A stretch of 64,000 bases of DNA, from the NCBI GenBank assembly GCA_015179045.1, contig WHUZ01000019.1, forward strand, positions 124,001-188,000, read 5' to 3'. Shown one piece after another: positions 1-11,024 of this stretch. The translations under genes were made by a program, and so were the position numbers. The first letter of the stretch is position 1. Each line of letters starts with the position of its first letter. This DNA is from Kalaharituber pfeilii (taxonomy: Eukaryota > Ascomycota > Pezizomycetes > Pezizales > Pezizaceae). Below the pieces are notes generated by a model. The model did no database searches, was not told where the DNA came from, and saw only the letters and a program-made list of their open reading frames with translations.

Positions 1-742
1 AACGCCGCTTTGAATATGACGGTTAAATGCTTCTAAAATTATAAAAGAAGCCGAATATCCGTTTGTTGAAACGCAAAAATCCAGTTGCGCAGTCTAGACC
101 CTGAATAATTAGCCCTTAAATGGCATCGAATTCTTTGAAGTGCAGAGAATGTCACCAGTATGGTAACTCTTTGGCAATGATTGAGCTGCATTTTCTCCCC
201 TACGTCACTGTGCTCGAGGTTCTAATGTGAGCAAAAGAAGGAAGTGCATCATTGTTATTTTCTCGGGTGCAATCTATTCTCATCTACCTGTCTGGACTGT
301 CCTTGCGGCTTGGAAATATCTTTCCCGGACAAATGCATGCGGACGACAGTATGTATCCCTACCGACAGTTATAAGGGTACGTAAGTTGCAGACCTTATGT
401 GCTCCCTTGGCACCAATGGCAACGGGATCTTTCAGGTCTTGATGGATGGACGGTGGAAGCGGGTACCAGATATCTGAGCTCGCCAACGTTCTCATTATAT
501 ATTTATATTTTTATGTGCGAACTACTTGTGAGCACGGTAGCCATCCAATATGTGGATAGTATGCGGAGTCCCGCTTCCTTAGTGAGCTTCGAGACTTTTG
601 TCAAAACTGAGGGACTGGCTAGTACCTATGCTAATACAGCTAGTCAAGAGTTCAACCTTGCCGATACTTGTGTGATTCGTAGGCTAGCTATTGTAGTCAC
701 GAGTCGCTCTATCAATGGTTTCAGCTTAAAGCCTCCTGTCTA
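1..742. other. Anonymous sequence, no supportable gene
   Basis: Mixed-composition sequence with only short open frames. The longest (399-788, plus) has no recognisable domain and ends inside the LINE-A tail at 756-826, so it is treated as chance. No repeat, RNA gene or promoter signal was recognised. Confidence 0.5.
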
Positions 743-755
743 CGCGGTCCATATG

Positions 756-826
756 CTCTGCCATGGCGAACAGCTGCAAGCAGGGTGACGTGAAATAATT
801 AAAAAAAAAAAAAAAAAAAAAAAAAA
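756..826 (+). mobile_element. LINE-A micro-insertion (tail tag plus poly(A))
   Basis: About 45 nt of the LINE-A 3' end (GCCATGGCGAACAGCTGCAA followed by GCAGGGTGACGTGA) and a 25 nt A run. The 13 bp flank at 743-755 (CGCGGTCCATATG) recurs at 827-839 as CGTGGTCCGTATG. The two mismatches are both transitions, so this is an aged target-site duplication. The structure is that of target-primed reverse transcription stopping almost at once. It has no coding capacity. Confidence 0.85.
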
Positions 827-839
827 CGTGGTCCGTATG

Positions 840-1529
840 TGTAGACGTGAATTTTAAGAGATGCTAATCTGACAGCTTGGGAGCCGAAAGTAAACGCTAT
901 GCGGTTCGAGAGAGCACACCAACTATAACATTGCATTCTGCTTGTAAAATTGGCTCCAATGGCACTCAGTATCTGTGATAGCTCCTATTGTTGATCAGGA
1001 TGTTACTGAAATTTACAACAAGTATTAATTTTGCCTACAGGCTACACGCTTCAAGGACGGACTAAACTTATACATCTCAATTTTATGTAGTTAGGAAACG
1101 TAGTCATAAAAATTTTCATTATATTTGTAATCACGGGAGGATCAGAGGAAAATTACCAGCACTATCAAGTTTCGTAGTGTATATTTTGAGCAGGGCTGAG
1201 CCATTACATTAAGTACTTTAGTTACAGCAAGTAAACCATCATAAGAACAGTGCTGTATTATAGATATTGGCAAAACACTAACTTCCATGTCTATTATAGC
1301 CATGTCACGATACCAATGGTTGACATATATCGGCTTCTCAGATTGTTACATTCAAAAGACAATCTATAGCGGCTAAGTGGCCAATTCCGTCTTGTATATA
1401 TTGGAATCCTGTCGAGTCCCAATTTCCTTAGTTCTCGCTAATCTACATATTTCAAGCGTTCCCCTCGGATGAAGTTTAGTTTAGTTGGGCATAAGGAACA
1501 TTGAGATGAGAAGATATATATGTGTACGT
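840..1529. other. Anonymous sequence
   Basis: AT-leaning sequence between two LINE insertions. It has no open frame worth calling and no repeat recognised elsewhere in the window. Confidence 0.45.
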
Positions 1530-1540
1530 AATTCAATTTG

Positions 1541-2473
1541 GACAAGAGTGGGAAGACGTCATAGCCAGAGAGACAGAGGAGGGGTGGGTGAGTATATACA
1601 CAGATGGAAGCAGGAGAGAGGGGAGGACAGGAGCTGGAGTATACCAGGGGACCAAAGACAGATCCGTGTACCTGGGGAGGCAATGCACGGTGAACGATGC
1701 TGAATTAATAGCGGTAGGAGAAGCCCTGAAAGGAGAGGGAGAGTTGTTGGTCGTCACGGATTCCAGAGTTACCATAACAAGACTACAAGGGATAGCGAGT
1801 GGAGACCTAACGCCAGAGGGGTCGGCGGAGTTTGTGAGGAGGCGGTGGGAAGAGAGGGTAGCCCGAGGGGAATATGACGTTGCGGTGTTGTGGGTGAAAT
1901 CGCACAGAGGAGTCAGGGGCAACGCCATGGCGGACATGGCGGCGAAGGTTGCCACAGCAATGCAATGCCAGGATGAGACAGTGACAGGGGCGGGGATCAG
2001 ACAGCAGGTCAAAGAGTGGAGAGCCGAGGAGAGAAAGAGATTGAAGTTGTCGTACAGACCACTGGAGTATCTAGGGAGCAGGAGAAGGTATCCACTCTCG
2101 CGGGAATCTTGGGAAACAAGGGACTACGACAGTGGAGACACAAGATAGGGAAAGACACTTCTCCCGAGTGCAGGTGGTGCGGAAGAGACTATGAAAATTT
2201 TGCGCACATCATGGGGGGGTGCGAGGTGTGGAGGAAGAGACTACCGAGAGGAGAGGAGGGACTAAGGGGGCCGATAAGGGATGAGGGGGTTAGGGGGGGA
2301 GAAATGACGCTGGCGGAGGTGATGGACTGGGCGGCAGAGTAGACGGAGTGGTGCAGGACACGCTCGATGTTGCGACGTTGTTTTTTACTTTTTCTGTGAT
2401 GTTATACTCTGTTTATTCGTTGTTATGTATTTAAATCCCCGCAATAGCCTACAAGGCGGCATGCGAGTAATGA

Positions 2474-2505
<32 letters not shown>
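1541..2505 (+). mobile_element. LINE-B, 5'-truncated copy (about 965 bp)
   Basis: A 5'-truncated non-LTR retrotransposon starting at the RNase H domain and ending in the LINE-B tag (AATAGCCTACAAGGCGGCAT, then GCGAGTAATGAC) and about 30 A. An 11 bp flank AATTCAATTTG at 1530-1540 is repeated at 2506-2516 as the target-site duplication. The tail hairpin region differs from other copies by a paired change, GCCT/AGGC instead of GCCC/GGGC. Confidence 0.88.
1543..2342 (+). pseudogene. LINE-B ORF2 C-terminal relic: RNase H and CCHC zinc finger
   Basis: The first reading block (to about 2090) is a type I RNase H domain. It has the YTDGS motif, an AEL glutamate, the TDS aspartate and a SHRG...GNAMAD block, so the catalytic D-E-D-H-D set is visible. 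The reading then shifts frame near 2090 and continues as STLAGILGNKGLRQWRHKIG, a C-X2-C-X8-H-X4-C finger beginning CRWCGR, and a short tail ending MDWAAE. The same domain order occurs in the minus-strand copy at 8251-10326. In Tad-like LINEs the RNase H degrades the RNA template during integration. Endonuclease and reverse transcriptase are missing by 5' truncation and the frame is broken, so the copy is non-functional. Confidence 0.85.
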
Positions 2506-2509
<4 letters not shown>

Positions 2510-2516
2510 CAATTTG

Positions 2517-3133
2517 CACAAATGCCAAGCGAGGAAACAAGTTAATTGTTGACCACTTTTTCGTAATTAGGTGCTACACAGAGCCCGTGACGAGAAGCCT
2601 ATGTATGTCCTACGGCCGAGTAACGTTATCTGCCACTTTGTTAACATTCTAAAAGATCGATTGTTGCGTCTACTTTTGTCTAAGTGTGCTCTCTACTCCA
2701 GAACTTCTCATTGTAAGATAATGCTGTCGCTAAGTTGCTTCGGGTTCCTCAATCACTGCGACCACAAGGATCTCGGTCAGTCCGTGTCGTAAAATCATGC
2801 GTGCTGTAGGCGCATGCGCGTTCCCCATCTCAAACGTCAGAAGCTTGACCATTTGCGAAGTGCTGTCCGCTTTTCTAGAGACAGCTTACCACTTATGTAC
2901 CGTACTGGTAAAAGCCCTCAGCCGTTGCAGTTTTTAAGCATTGCCAGATTTTCGCCTGTTGATTGAACTTAGAAAACGCAAAATTGCTGAAAAATAATTA
3001 AATTATTAGCCTTCAAATCCCCGGCTTCCTTCAGTTTGTTGGACCGCACAGGAAGATAAATCAGCTCTCATACATTCAGCTACAAATCCTCGTACCGACG
3101 AACCTACTTTATCAGTAACCTCAACACATCAGT
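2517..3133. other. Anonymous sequence
   Basis: No gene recognised. Two overlapping short frames (2425-2652 and 2571-2792) read through or just past the poly(A) of the preceding LINE and have no domain features. Confidence 0.4.
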
Positions 3134-4292
3134 TACGGCGGCCGGGAGTTACAAATTGCCAAAAGTTCGAAAGTCGAAAATGGAAAAGTCGAAAGTCCGT
3201 TGCAATGCCCGCACCCCAACAAAATTTACGCATCTCACACACAACATACCGGTACACGTGCCAGAGATACATGCCCTGTGCGACTAATATTTCATAAAGA
3301 AAATTAATATTAAAATTAATATTAAAATAAAAGAAAATATAAAATAAAAATAAAAAACTGAAGTTAACAGATGACAAAATATATATATATTTCAGTCTAT
3401 AGTATGAACATCTTGTAAGATCAACCATCTATCCTTCATCCAATACCCATCAGCAAAAATAATATTTCTGCTGGGTGGAAACCCTGTGTCCGCGGCGCGG
3501 CAGGTTCGCCTGGAGCGCCTAGAGCACCCGGTGTATTGAAAAAACTTCTATTGCATGCTCAATGTATAATGCAACCATGTATGGCACCCTATTGCACACA
3601 GTAGAACCAAAATTACTTCTCTGCCCAGGGCATAATTGATAAATGCTTCTCAAAAACCTAGGCAAGGCTTCTCTTCTCGTCGGCATAGGGACCTATATAC
3701 AGGTAATGCCATTCACTCTGCAGATGCCATGCCACATTGAACAACTGATTATTCATTTCTAGCTATTGTGATTTATATACAGATGCTATTTCATCATTTC
3801 ACCATGCCACGCCATCACCTATTGCCCTACTGCTTTAGCTTTTTTATGTAAATATAGCCTATGTTGCTACAGCTCACTGTAATGCATCTCAAGCCGTTGA
3901 GAAAAGGTGCTATTGTGATGAAGGCTCAACAGCATCCACTGTTTCACACAGGGTACTGGTATCTAGAGCTGGTAGACAAAGTCTCATGAGTGGTCTCAAT
4001 GGTCAAATGTTAAGGAAAGGGTATTCAATTGTCTTCTCTGTGCATGTTTAGTCTGTCTCATCTATTCATATCTGCGCATCCATATCTTGTCCTGCTTACT
4101 TGTATGCCCATGCAGTCCTATCTACATCAATTTATAGACCACCTTTACCTTCCATCCGCGTCTTGTTTCTTAAATATAACTTTCTTCCTCATCATATGCA
4201 TGTATCATCATGTGGCCTTACCGTACCGGATCCGGGCTGCGTTTGGCCTTATTCTTTCCATCGGTACCGTGGTTACCACCACACCATGGCTG

Positions 4293-4628
4293 TCATATTC
4301 TCCCTATATCTCACTAGCAGAGAGTACTGCCATACCTGTCAATAGAGCTCTCATTCTGAAGCATCTCACACCACCGAGAGTGGCCTACAGTTCCTGTGAA
4401 ATTCAACTCATGTTGCTATATTTCCGCCATCGAGAGAGGCCTGCTATACCTGTGAAATTCAAAAAAAAAACTATATCTCGCGCCATTGAGGTGGACCTGT
4501 CATACCTGTTAAGTTAAGCTCATATTGCCATATCTCATACCATTTAGAGAGACCTATTTTATGAGTTAAGTTGAGCTTATGTTGCCATATCTCACGCTGT
4601 CACAAAAGGTCTGCTATACCTATAAATA
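4293..4628 (+). repeat. Degenerate tandem repeat, about 57 bp x 6
   Basis: Successive units share the pattern CATATCTC, a CCAT.GAGAG block, a CCTGCTATACCTGT block, GAAATTCAACTCATGTTGC. Units start near 4293, 4361, 4420, 4475, 4532 and 4588. Divergence between units is high, so the array is old. It lies inside the long-TIR element and ends 45 bp before the hAT-like MITE. Confidence 0.7.
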
Positions 4629-4672
4629 TGTATTACAATAGCCACATTAACAAATACATTCTCAGCGCATCG

Positions 4673-4979
4673 TAGTGAGCGGCACGAGCCGAGCCAGCTC
4701 GACTGATCTTGAGCTCGAGCTGGCTCGAGCTCAAACGAGCCAAGATCATGCTTGTGTTTTTCTTGATAGCTCGCTAAAATGCTTAGCCAGTGCAAGGTTT
4801 CATAAACTGTAAATACCTACTATAGTAATAATTAGAGACTTGGAGCTCATTCTCACCTACCAACAACTTCGAAATGCACAATTTAGCTGATAGTAGTGAG
4901 AAAGATGAAAATTTAGCTTAGTTTAGTTTAGTTTGTCAATATTATGATCCAGGCTCGAGCTAGCTCGTGCCGCTCACTA
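4673..4979 (+). mobile_element. hAT-like MITE, complete (307 bp)
   Basis: Terminal inverted repeats start TAGTGAGCGGCACGAGC and end with the complement GCTCGTGCCGCTCACTA. They are flanked by a perfect 8 bp duplication, GCGCATCG, at 4665-4672 and 4980-4987. An 8 bp target-site duplication with TAGTG-type termini is the hallmark of the hAT superfamily. The ends contain further GAGCTCGAGC-type palindromes. There is no coding capacity, so it must have been mobilised by a transposase encoded elsewhere. A truncated inverted copy lies at 11525-11777. Confidence 0.88.
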
Positions 4980-5605
4980 GCGCATCGGCACCTTTTCCAT
5001 GTTGCAGTTGAACTTGACACCAGAATGAGAGGCAATAGTGCATGCTCAACATATTCAACAGAGCCCAATATGTCTAAAATCCTATGCGCATGTTCAATAT
5101 GCTTAATACACACCTGATATACCCATAGCGAACACTCTAGTAGTAGCAGCAGAGAGACAGACAGGGCAAGTAGAAAGAACAGAAATGGAATGGATCTATG
5201 GGTTAGCAATGCTAAAGATGAAGAGAAGAACTTATAAAACTGGACCCTGGGCCTTTACATACTTGTAAGTGGATAGACTTTGCATAGTATTTACAGTAAT
5301 TAGCCTAATAAATCGGCCAGAGAGTGCTAATGAGCCAGACCACGCAGAATTAATCAACTGGGCTCATACAGCTCATTGGGCCTTCCCCATTCAGCTGTGT
5401 TGTAGCCTCCCAATGGCCTATCCATGAACAAACAATGTTTGTTAACTAGCTGTGATGGCTGTTAGCAAGTTCTTAATCTTTTTTTTTTCTGAGAATGAGT
5501 AGAAGAATAGGTGGTTGATGTTGCAAGACATTCATGCTATGGACTGAAATCTATATATATTTTTGTTATCAGTTACCTTCCTTTTTTTTAATTTTCATTT
5601 TCATC

Positions 5606-5690
5606 TTATTTTTATTTTTATTTTTATTTTTATTTTTATTTTTATTTTTATTTTTATTTTTATTTTTATTTTTATTTTTATTTTTTTATT
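5606..5690 (+). repeat. (TTTTTA)n microsatellite
   Basis: About 14 near-perfect TTTTTA units within the right arm of the long-TIR element. The left arm carries a much shorter and less regular A-rich equivalent (about 3300-3355), so the repeat expanded after the arms separated. Confidence 0.9.
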
Positions 5691-5848
5691 TATTTTTATG
5701 AAATATTAATCGCATGGGTCCTTTACCTCTGGCGGGCGTATGCTGTGAGATGGGTAATTTTTGTTGTGGTGCGGGTGTTGCAACGGACTTTCGACTTTTC
5801 GATTTTCGACTTTCGACTTTGGCAATTTGTAACTCCCGGCCGCCGTAA

Positions 5849-7048
5849 TCAATGGTCAACGGATATTATCCGAGACAGGGGTGCCTTACACGGTGCCACT
5901 CGGAATCTACTATTTTTTTCAGAATGCCATCGTCACGACAGCCATGCAATTAACTTGTCGAAAGGCCAAATACTCCTGTACTTATACTGTAGTGACAAAA
6001 GGCAATAGGGCCAGTTGAAACTGACATTCTCTTGGCACGAGATCAGCCACCACCGGCTGACTAGACCCACATTGATGTTGACGCAGTTCATCCCAGCCCC
6101 GAAACTTTATTTACTGCCTTGCATAGTATCGCTTATAGCTGCGTCATTTCAAGCTCTAGATTCACCATTGCACGCATTGAGGTATGCTTCGGCACCTACT
6201 AGTACTCTGACGATCATTACTCCAATATGAAACTATACGTACTCAGGCTCGCAGTAAGTGAATGATTGAATGCGCAGTGTCACGCAGGTCAATGCGAGGG
6301 CACACCCATGTAGGCAGGAACTCGTGTTGACGCGATGGTATAAGTATATAGACGGTAGATGGCGAGAGTGAAAATTCACGATCTACTAGAGTTTTCTCTT
6401 GCTTTACCGGAACTATAAAATCCGGCCTTTTTCGTCTGGTATAGGAAGGTTCCGTTATAGAATAAAATGATTGGCAGAAATAGAATATCATAGAGATGGG
6501 CAGCATACCTCCCTCCGGTCGGGGGTCGTGCCAACCAGACTAGGCAGCAAAAATAAGAGAAATTGGGAAGTAGATCGACAATGACAACCTAATAGAGTTA
6601 TGTAATGTGAACTTTAGTAAGCATGTACAATGTAGCATGATTCTAGTGAATGGGGGGTAGCCAAGATTTTGGATGTATCAGTATTAGCGTGTCCGGTATA
6701 GCAAATATTATTTGTATGGAGATAGGGGGGTGAGTGCTGGCAATTCCTGTCCGGTCCGGTTAGGGCGTCGGGTATAGCAAGAGGGTTTTGTATGGGAGCG
6801 GGATGTAGCAGCCTGAGAGCATCCGGTACACTGAGGTCCAGCATAGCATGGGAAAACTGAATACTTGGCCATTTTCAACATTTGCCAGTCGTGAGCGTAC
6901 GATTCTGGGAAGAAAAGGATTCTGGGTGTCAACGCGGAAAAGCCGTCCGCTCCAGGCATTGCAGTGGATAATATTTGGATGATCACATATGGTCAGCGAT
7001 TGTAGAGCACTGTAACTCAATTCACTTCGGATCTTGTTATTTCCTTAT
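5849..7048. other. Intergenic, with decayed pogo-like MITE ends at about 6655-6850
   Basis: No gene recognised. At 6689 (GTGTCCGGTATAGCAAA) and 6768 (GTCGGGTATAGCAAG) there are sequences matching the terminal motif of the MITE at 7051-7556. The stretch between them also has GTCCGGTCCGGTTAG, as that family does. They look like decayed or rearranged relatives, but ends and target duplications could not be set. Confidence 0.45.
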
Positions 7049-7050
7049 TA

Positions 7051-7556
7051 CAGTTACACCTTGCTATACCGCACGACTGCACTTTGTGTCCGGTTAAACC
7101 TAGCGTCCAGTATAACAAATTTTGCAGGGGTGCCAGCGGCCAGGGGGGTACAGAACTTGGTAACCCAATTGAGAGGTAACGATATGTCCAGAGACTGGTG
7201 TTCCAGGGGTGTCCTCTTCCTAATCTCCTCAGATATTATGAAATTTCAAATATTGAATTCAAGATATAGAGAATGCTCTCTAAAATACCACTATAACACA
7301 TAGGAGGTACAAAAAGCAGTCTCACAATTTTGGCCTTCATCCAGTTCAGCTAACTGGTTTATATGTAATTTGAATTTAAATTTCTACACTTTTGTTATCC
7401 GGTTCGGTTTCAAGCCTGCCTCCGGGCTTTAGGGGTTTAGACCCAGGGGCCCTTCCATGGCAAACAGCCGCATGCGGGGTCACGTGAAAAAAAAAAAAAA
7501 AAAAAAAAAAATCCGGTTCGGTTTAACTGGGCGTCCGGTGTAGCTAGGCAAAACTG
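7051..7556 (+). mobile_element. Pogo-like MITE, interrupted by LINE-A
   Basis: Begins CAGTTACACCTTGCTATACC and ends with the inverted form ...GGTGTAGCTAGGCAAAACTG. TA flanks both sides (7049-7050 and 7557-7558). CAG termini with TA target duplication fit Tc1/mariner-pogo MITEs. A second, inverted copy of about 397 bp at 29365-29761 shares the whole interior, including GTCCGGTTAAACCTAGC and ACGATATGTCC. The extra length here is a LINE-A tail at 7411-7510 plus its duplication. No coding capacity. Confidence 0.85.
7411..7510 (+). mobile_element. LINE-A short insertion (about 77 nt plus poly(A))
   Basis: Contains CAAGCCTGCCTCCGGGCTTT, a GGGTTTAGACCC palindrome, the CCATGGCAAACAGCCGCATG tag and GGGGTCACGTG before the A run. 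It is flanked by a perfect 14 bp duplication, ATCCGGTTCGGTTT, at 7397-7410 and 7511-7524. It is longer than the other LINE-A tails and so shows more of the 3' UTR. It inserted into, and is younger than, the surrounding MITE. Confidence 0.9.
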
Positions 7557-7558
7557 TA

Positions 7559-8057
7559 CTGGGATGACGTGAGTGAAGCTTTTCTTACATTTTTTTTTTC
7601 TTTTTCCTTTTTTCTTTTTCTCGCTCCCTAGTACTACTCCACTGAGGACCCTTGGCGTCCTGGAGGGAAAAAAACAAAGGAAAAAAGAAACTACAATATA
7701 ATCCACAGCACCGAGGATTCCTGCGTGGCCACCCATCATGGTACAGCACTACTCAGCTATTTGAAGCATAAGATGATAGAATGCGAGATGCTTTTGTATT
7801 CCTCCATCTCTGACCATAGCTTCGAAGTTTGATTTATTTGAACACACCGAGAAATGGGGCTTGGGCTCACCGCAGGGAGGCACCGCAACCCTTGATGGCT
7901 ACTCTACTCATCCATACATATACGTGTGATTGTGCGCTCCAACTTAAAATCCATCAATTACCCGGGCGGGGCGTCAATTTCGCGGGTGTCATCTTTTTGT
8001 ATGAGGACACCTGAAATGTTGTCCAGGTACACCCGAAAGGGTGTTGTAACTTACACC
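7559..8057. other. Anonymous sequence
   Basis: Contains a T-rich run (about 7585-7620) and an A-rich run (about 7668-7690). No gene or repeat family recognised. Confidence 0.4.
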
Positions 8058-8069
8058 GCAGCCAGGTGT

Positions 8070-8071
<2 letters not shown>

Positions 8072-8102
<31 letters not shown>

Positions 8103-10326
8103 TCATTAATCGCTTGCCGCCTTATGGGCCATGGCGATGTGCTATATAAGTATGTATGACATGAGTACTGCGTAACGTAACAAAATGAAAAGACAACCAT
8201 AAAGGAGAGAAACTAGACTATGCTCTAGTCTCGTAACCAGACTATGCTCCTCATTCTCCTAGCATTTCCGTCAGCTTCTTTAGCGGGTCCTCCCCCTCCT
8301 CCCCTTTGACCCGCGGCGGTCTCCTGACGTGCTCCTCTCCTCCCGGCCATCTCCGTTTCCACACTCTGCACTGGCATAAAAGATGTCTCGCCGTCTCCTC
8401 CTCTTCCCCGCACCACCTGCATTCTGGACCATCCACCCCCCCAATCACCACCTCCATGCCCGCAGCCCCTTGCCCCCCATTAGGCCTGCCAGCTGTCCTG
8501 TCATGTGTCCGAGCCTCTCTAGCGGTCTGTATGCCAGCTCCAGTCGGTTCCTCTCCCCCGCTCTCTCCCTCCTCCCTCTTTGTCTTAGTCCAGCTTCCGT
8601 CACCATCTCCGGTTCACACTGCAGTGCAGTCCCCACGCTTGCTGCCTCGTCCGCCATCTCGTTGCCGGGGATTCCCCTGTGCGCCTCCACCCATAACACC
8701 GCTGTGTCCCAGTCTCCTCGCTCGGTTCTTCTTACCCACGCTTCCCTGAGCCGGTTCGTCGCCCCATCCTGAGTCAGATCGCCCCCTGATGCAGCTGTCA
8801 TTCTCCTACTCACATGTCTCGAGTCAGTTATTATCAACAACTCCCCTTCCACCCTCTCCATTGCCTCGCTGATCGCCATTAATTCCGCGTCATTCACCGT
8901 GGCATTCTCTCCCAGGTATACCGATGTCGACCTGCCCCCCCAGAAGAACTCCGCCCCGGCTCTCTCCCCTCTCATACTCCCATCTGTGTAGACAGGTGTC
9001 CACCCCTCGTCCGTAACGTCATCTATGTGTCTCTCCCACTCCTCTCGCTCGGCGTCCCGTTGTAACGTTGGTAGGATCGCCAATGGTAGTTCCCTGCCAT
9101 GTGTCAATGATCCTCTCAGGTATACCTTCTCCTCGTCCCCTTCTCTCAGTCTCTCTTCCTCGAATCTCAGCGCTCTCGCCTCCACTCGGGTTACTTCCCA
9201 TCTCACGAACGTCTCTATGGACTCCAGGTTGGCCAGCCCTTCTACCACGTCCCGTCTTGTTCCCCAGGGTGCATGCGTGATTCCTCGCGCCACTGTGTAC
9301 TGCCACTTCTCCAACTCCCTCATCTTTTTCTCTCTCGGTGCTCCGTGGGCGTAATCGTGCCATGCCCATGCCCCCCACGTTGCGATGTTCCGCGCTACGC
9401 TGGTATATAACTGCCGCCGTTTTGCCGGTGCCATCCTGGTGAGACGTGCTGCTGTGGCCCACACCGCCTTTCCCAAGCTCAGCCGGTGGGTGTGGTGCTC
9501 ATTAAACTTCAGCTCCCAATCCACCTTCAGGCCTACCATCCGATATGTCGGGCCCCTGACCCCCACTATCAATGTCTCCGCTTTGTCTGGATCGATCTTG
9601 AAACCCTCCTCTTCTGCATCTCTCACCAGAGCCTCCCTATGAGCTCTTATCTTCCTTCTCAGCCGGTTCATGTTCCTGTCGGATACGACGCTGTGGAAGT
9701 CATCTACGTATGATCTCGTAAACTCTCTCCCCGCTGTCTTGTCCGCCACCGGTGCTACGCCTGCCAGGACAAGAACTGGGGACAACGGTGACCCTTGTGG
9801 GGCACCATCTGTCATGGTGAACTCCGCTCTCTTCTTTCCGTGCCACACCATGCTGCATCTGGTCGGTCTCAGAAATGAGTCTACAAACGCCGCTGCAGCT
9901 TGATTGATCCTTCCCAGTCGCTCCACTACCCTCCTCCTCCTTACGTGATTGAACGCCGACCTGATGTCATCGCCCACTATCGCCACCCACTCCCCCTCCC
10001 CTAGTCTCCTATCCACTTCCTTCAGCGTCTGCCTCTGCAAATCTTCCGCCCCCCTCCCCGGTCTCCCCCCAGCTGTGTCTTGTGGAATAATGTGTCCTGT
10101 CTCTGTATCAGGTCTGCGACTACCTTCTGGCCCAGTTTCGCCACCGTGTTCAATAAGGTTATGGGTCTCCAGCTCGCCGGCACCTCTCTCGGTTTCCCTT
10201 TCTTTCTTATCATCACGACGTCGAAGCCCCTGCCTAACCCGTAGTCCCCGTTGACATATTCCACTATCCTCTCTCTTACCGCCTCATATAGGGTCGTTCC
10301 TCTCAACAGCTTCAGTAGCCCATACT
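8072..10326 (-). mobile_element. LINE-B, longest single copy (2.25 kb), 5'-truncated
   Basis: On the minus strand it runs from just before the reverse transcriptase core to the LINE-B tag (GCCATGGCCCATAAGGCGGC) and a poly(A), seen as about 28 T at 8072-8099. The 14 bp flank GCAGCCAGGTGTGC (8058-8071) recurs as GTAGCCAGGTGTGC at 10327-10340, a target-site duplication with one transition. It lacks ORF1 and the endonuclease. The truncation point is almost the same as that of the copy starting near 50553. Confidence 0.92.
8251..10326 (-). pseudogene. LINE-B ORF2: reverse transcriptase, RNase H and zinc finger (frameshifted)
   Basis: Three blocks in different frames make up the C-terminal two thirds of a Tad-like ORF2. 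Block 1 (about 10326 down to 10022) has the SWRPITLLNT motif typical of LINE reverse transcriptases. Block 2 (10040-8445, 531 codons) has the DDIRSAFN catalytic motif (residues 24-31), GAPQGSP (79-85) and the active-site YVDDF (111-115). A thumb/connector follows, then a type I RNase H with YTDGS, AEL, TDS and HRGIPGNEMAD. Block 3 (8457-8251) has the CRWCG...H...C finger and ends at LTEMLGE. One shift lies near 10030 and one near 8450. Residues of both active sites look intact, so inactivity comes from truncation and frameshifts. Minus-strand reading is certain; plus-strand frames here are shadows. Confidence 0.9.
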
Positions 10327-10340
10327 GTAGCCAGGTGTGC

Positions 10341-10947
10341 AATTACGCTGATCAGAATTGTGACACCCAGCTGTGGCATTCTTTTGGAACGTTACGACAC
10401 TGTAGTAGAATATCATATTGAAGAGTTGAACCAATTTGCAAAGAGCAGGCCAAGTTCCTTCACCTTCATTACATGACTTAACACTGCTACTATAATACTG
10501 GACAATACATGCGAGCATAAACTTGAGCTACAAAATTCAAATCTGTTGACACGAAAAAAATTATGGAAGGGTTTGTGTTTTCTGCATGTGTATACAGTTG
10601 AAACTGTGCCATATTTAGTCTGCCAGGCAGTTTCAAGTCATGACTCCATGGGCAGGTATTTCAAGTACACTCTTCCAGAGTATCATTAGTATTGTACCTG
10701 TGTATGGTGTACTATACTTAGTATGCTGGTATCAGGTGTCACAAGAGTTCTCAAAATCTAGAGTGCAAACTGAGGTGTATGCCGTATCTGATGCTGCATT
10801 TTGGTGTCAGTATAGCAGTGTTGGGGGTTAGTGCAGTATGATTCACAGTGACATCCGAAAAGGTATCGGGACTAGTTCGCAAGATTCCCTTGACACCTGC
10901 TATGGGAATAACTCAAGTTTTGCATACAAACCTTGCACCACAGTTGT
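10341..10947. other. Anonymous sequence left of the palindrome
   Basis: No gene recognised. Weak inverted similarity to 13027-13100 begins around 10910 (CTCAAGTTTT against CTCAAACTTT in the complement), so the palindrome may originally have reached this far. Confidence 0.35.
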
Positions 10948-11024
10948 ATGGGTAACGATGTGCACACCGGTAACGCTGGGCACCTTGGCGCCGGTTTTGC
11001 ATCCTCCCCAACACCCAAATGTCA

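Larger units (their letters stand above)
3136..5845. mobile_element. Long-TIR DNA element, about 2.7 kb, non-autonomous
   Basis: The ends are inverted copies of each other. The left end begins CGGCGGCCGGGAGTTACAAA and the right end is its reverse complement, ending ...CCCGGCCGCCG. Both are flanked by TA (3134-3135 and 5846-5847). The inverted similarity extends about 330 bp inward (3136-3465 against 5495-5845). It includes the CTTTCGACTTT-type repeats, an A/T-rich microsatellite stretch, and a block reading ATTTCAGTCTATAG on one side and ATTTCAGTCCATAG (complement) on the other. No transposase frame exists between the arms, only a tandem repeat and a hAT-like MITE. TA flanks suggest Tc1/mariner-pogo, but the duplication could also be read as part of a TTACGG... 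terminus, so the superfamily is not certain. Confidence 0.75.

Noticed and set aside
399..788. 129-codon plus-strand frame near the left edge
   Set aside because: No domain or splice evidence, and its end lies inside a LINE-A tail.
4293..4628. Possible CRISPR-like array
   Set aside because: Units are adjacent and degenerate with no unique spacers between constant repeats; a eukaryotic tandem repeat.
8306..9903. Plus-strand frames of 70-147 codons across the minus-strand LINE-B
   Set aside because: Ser/Pro/Leu-rich complements of the ORF2 reading, which carries the reverse transcriptase and RNase H motifs.
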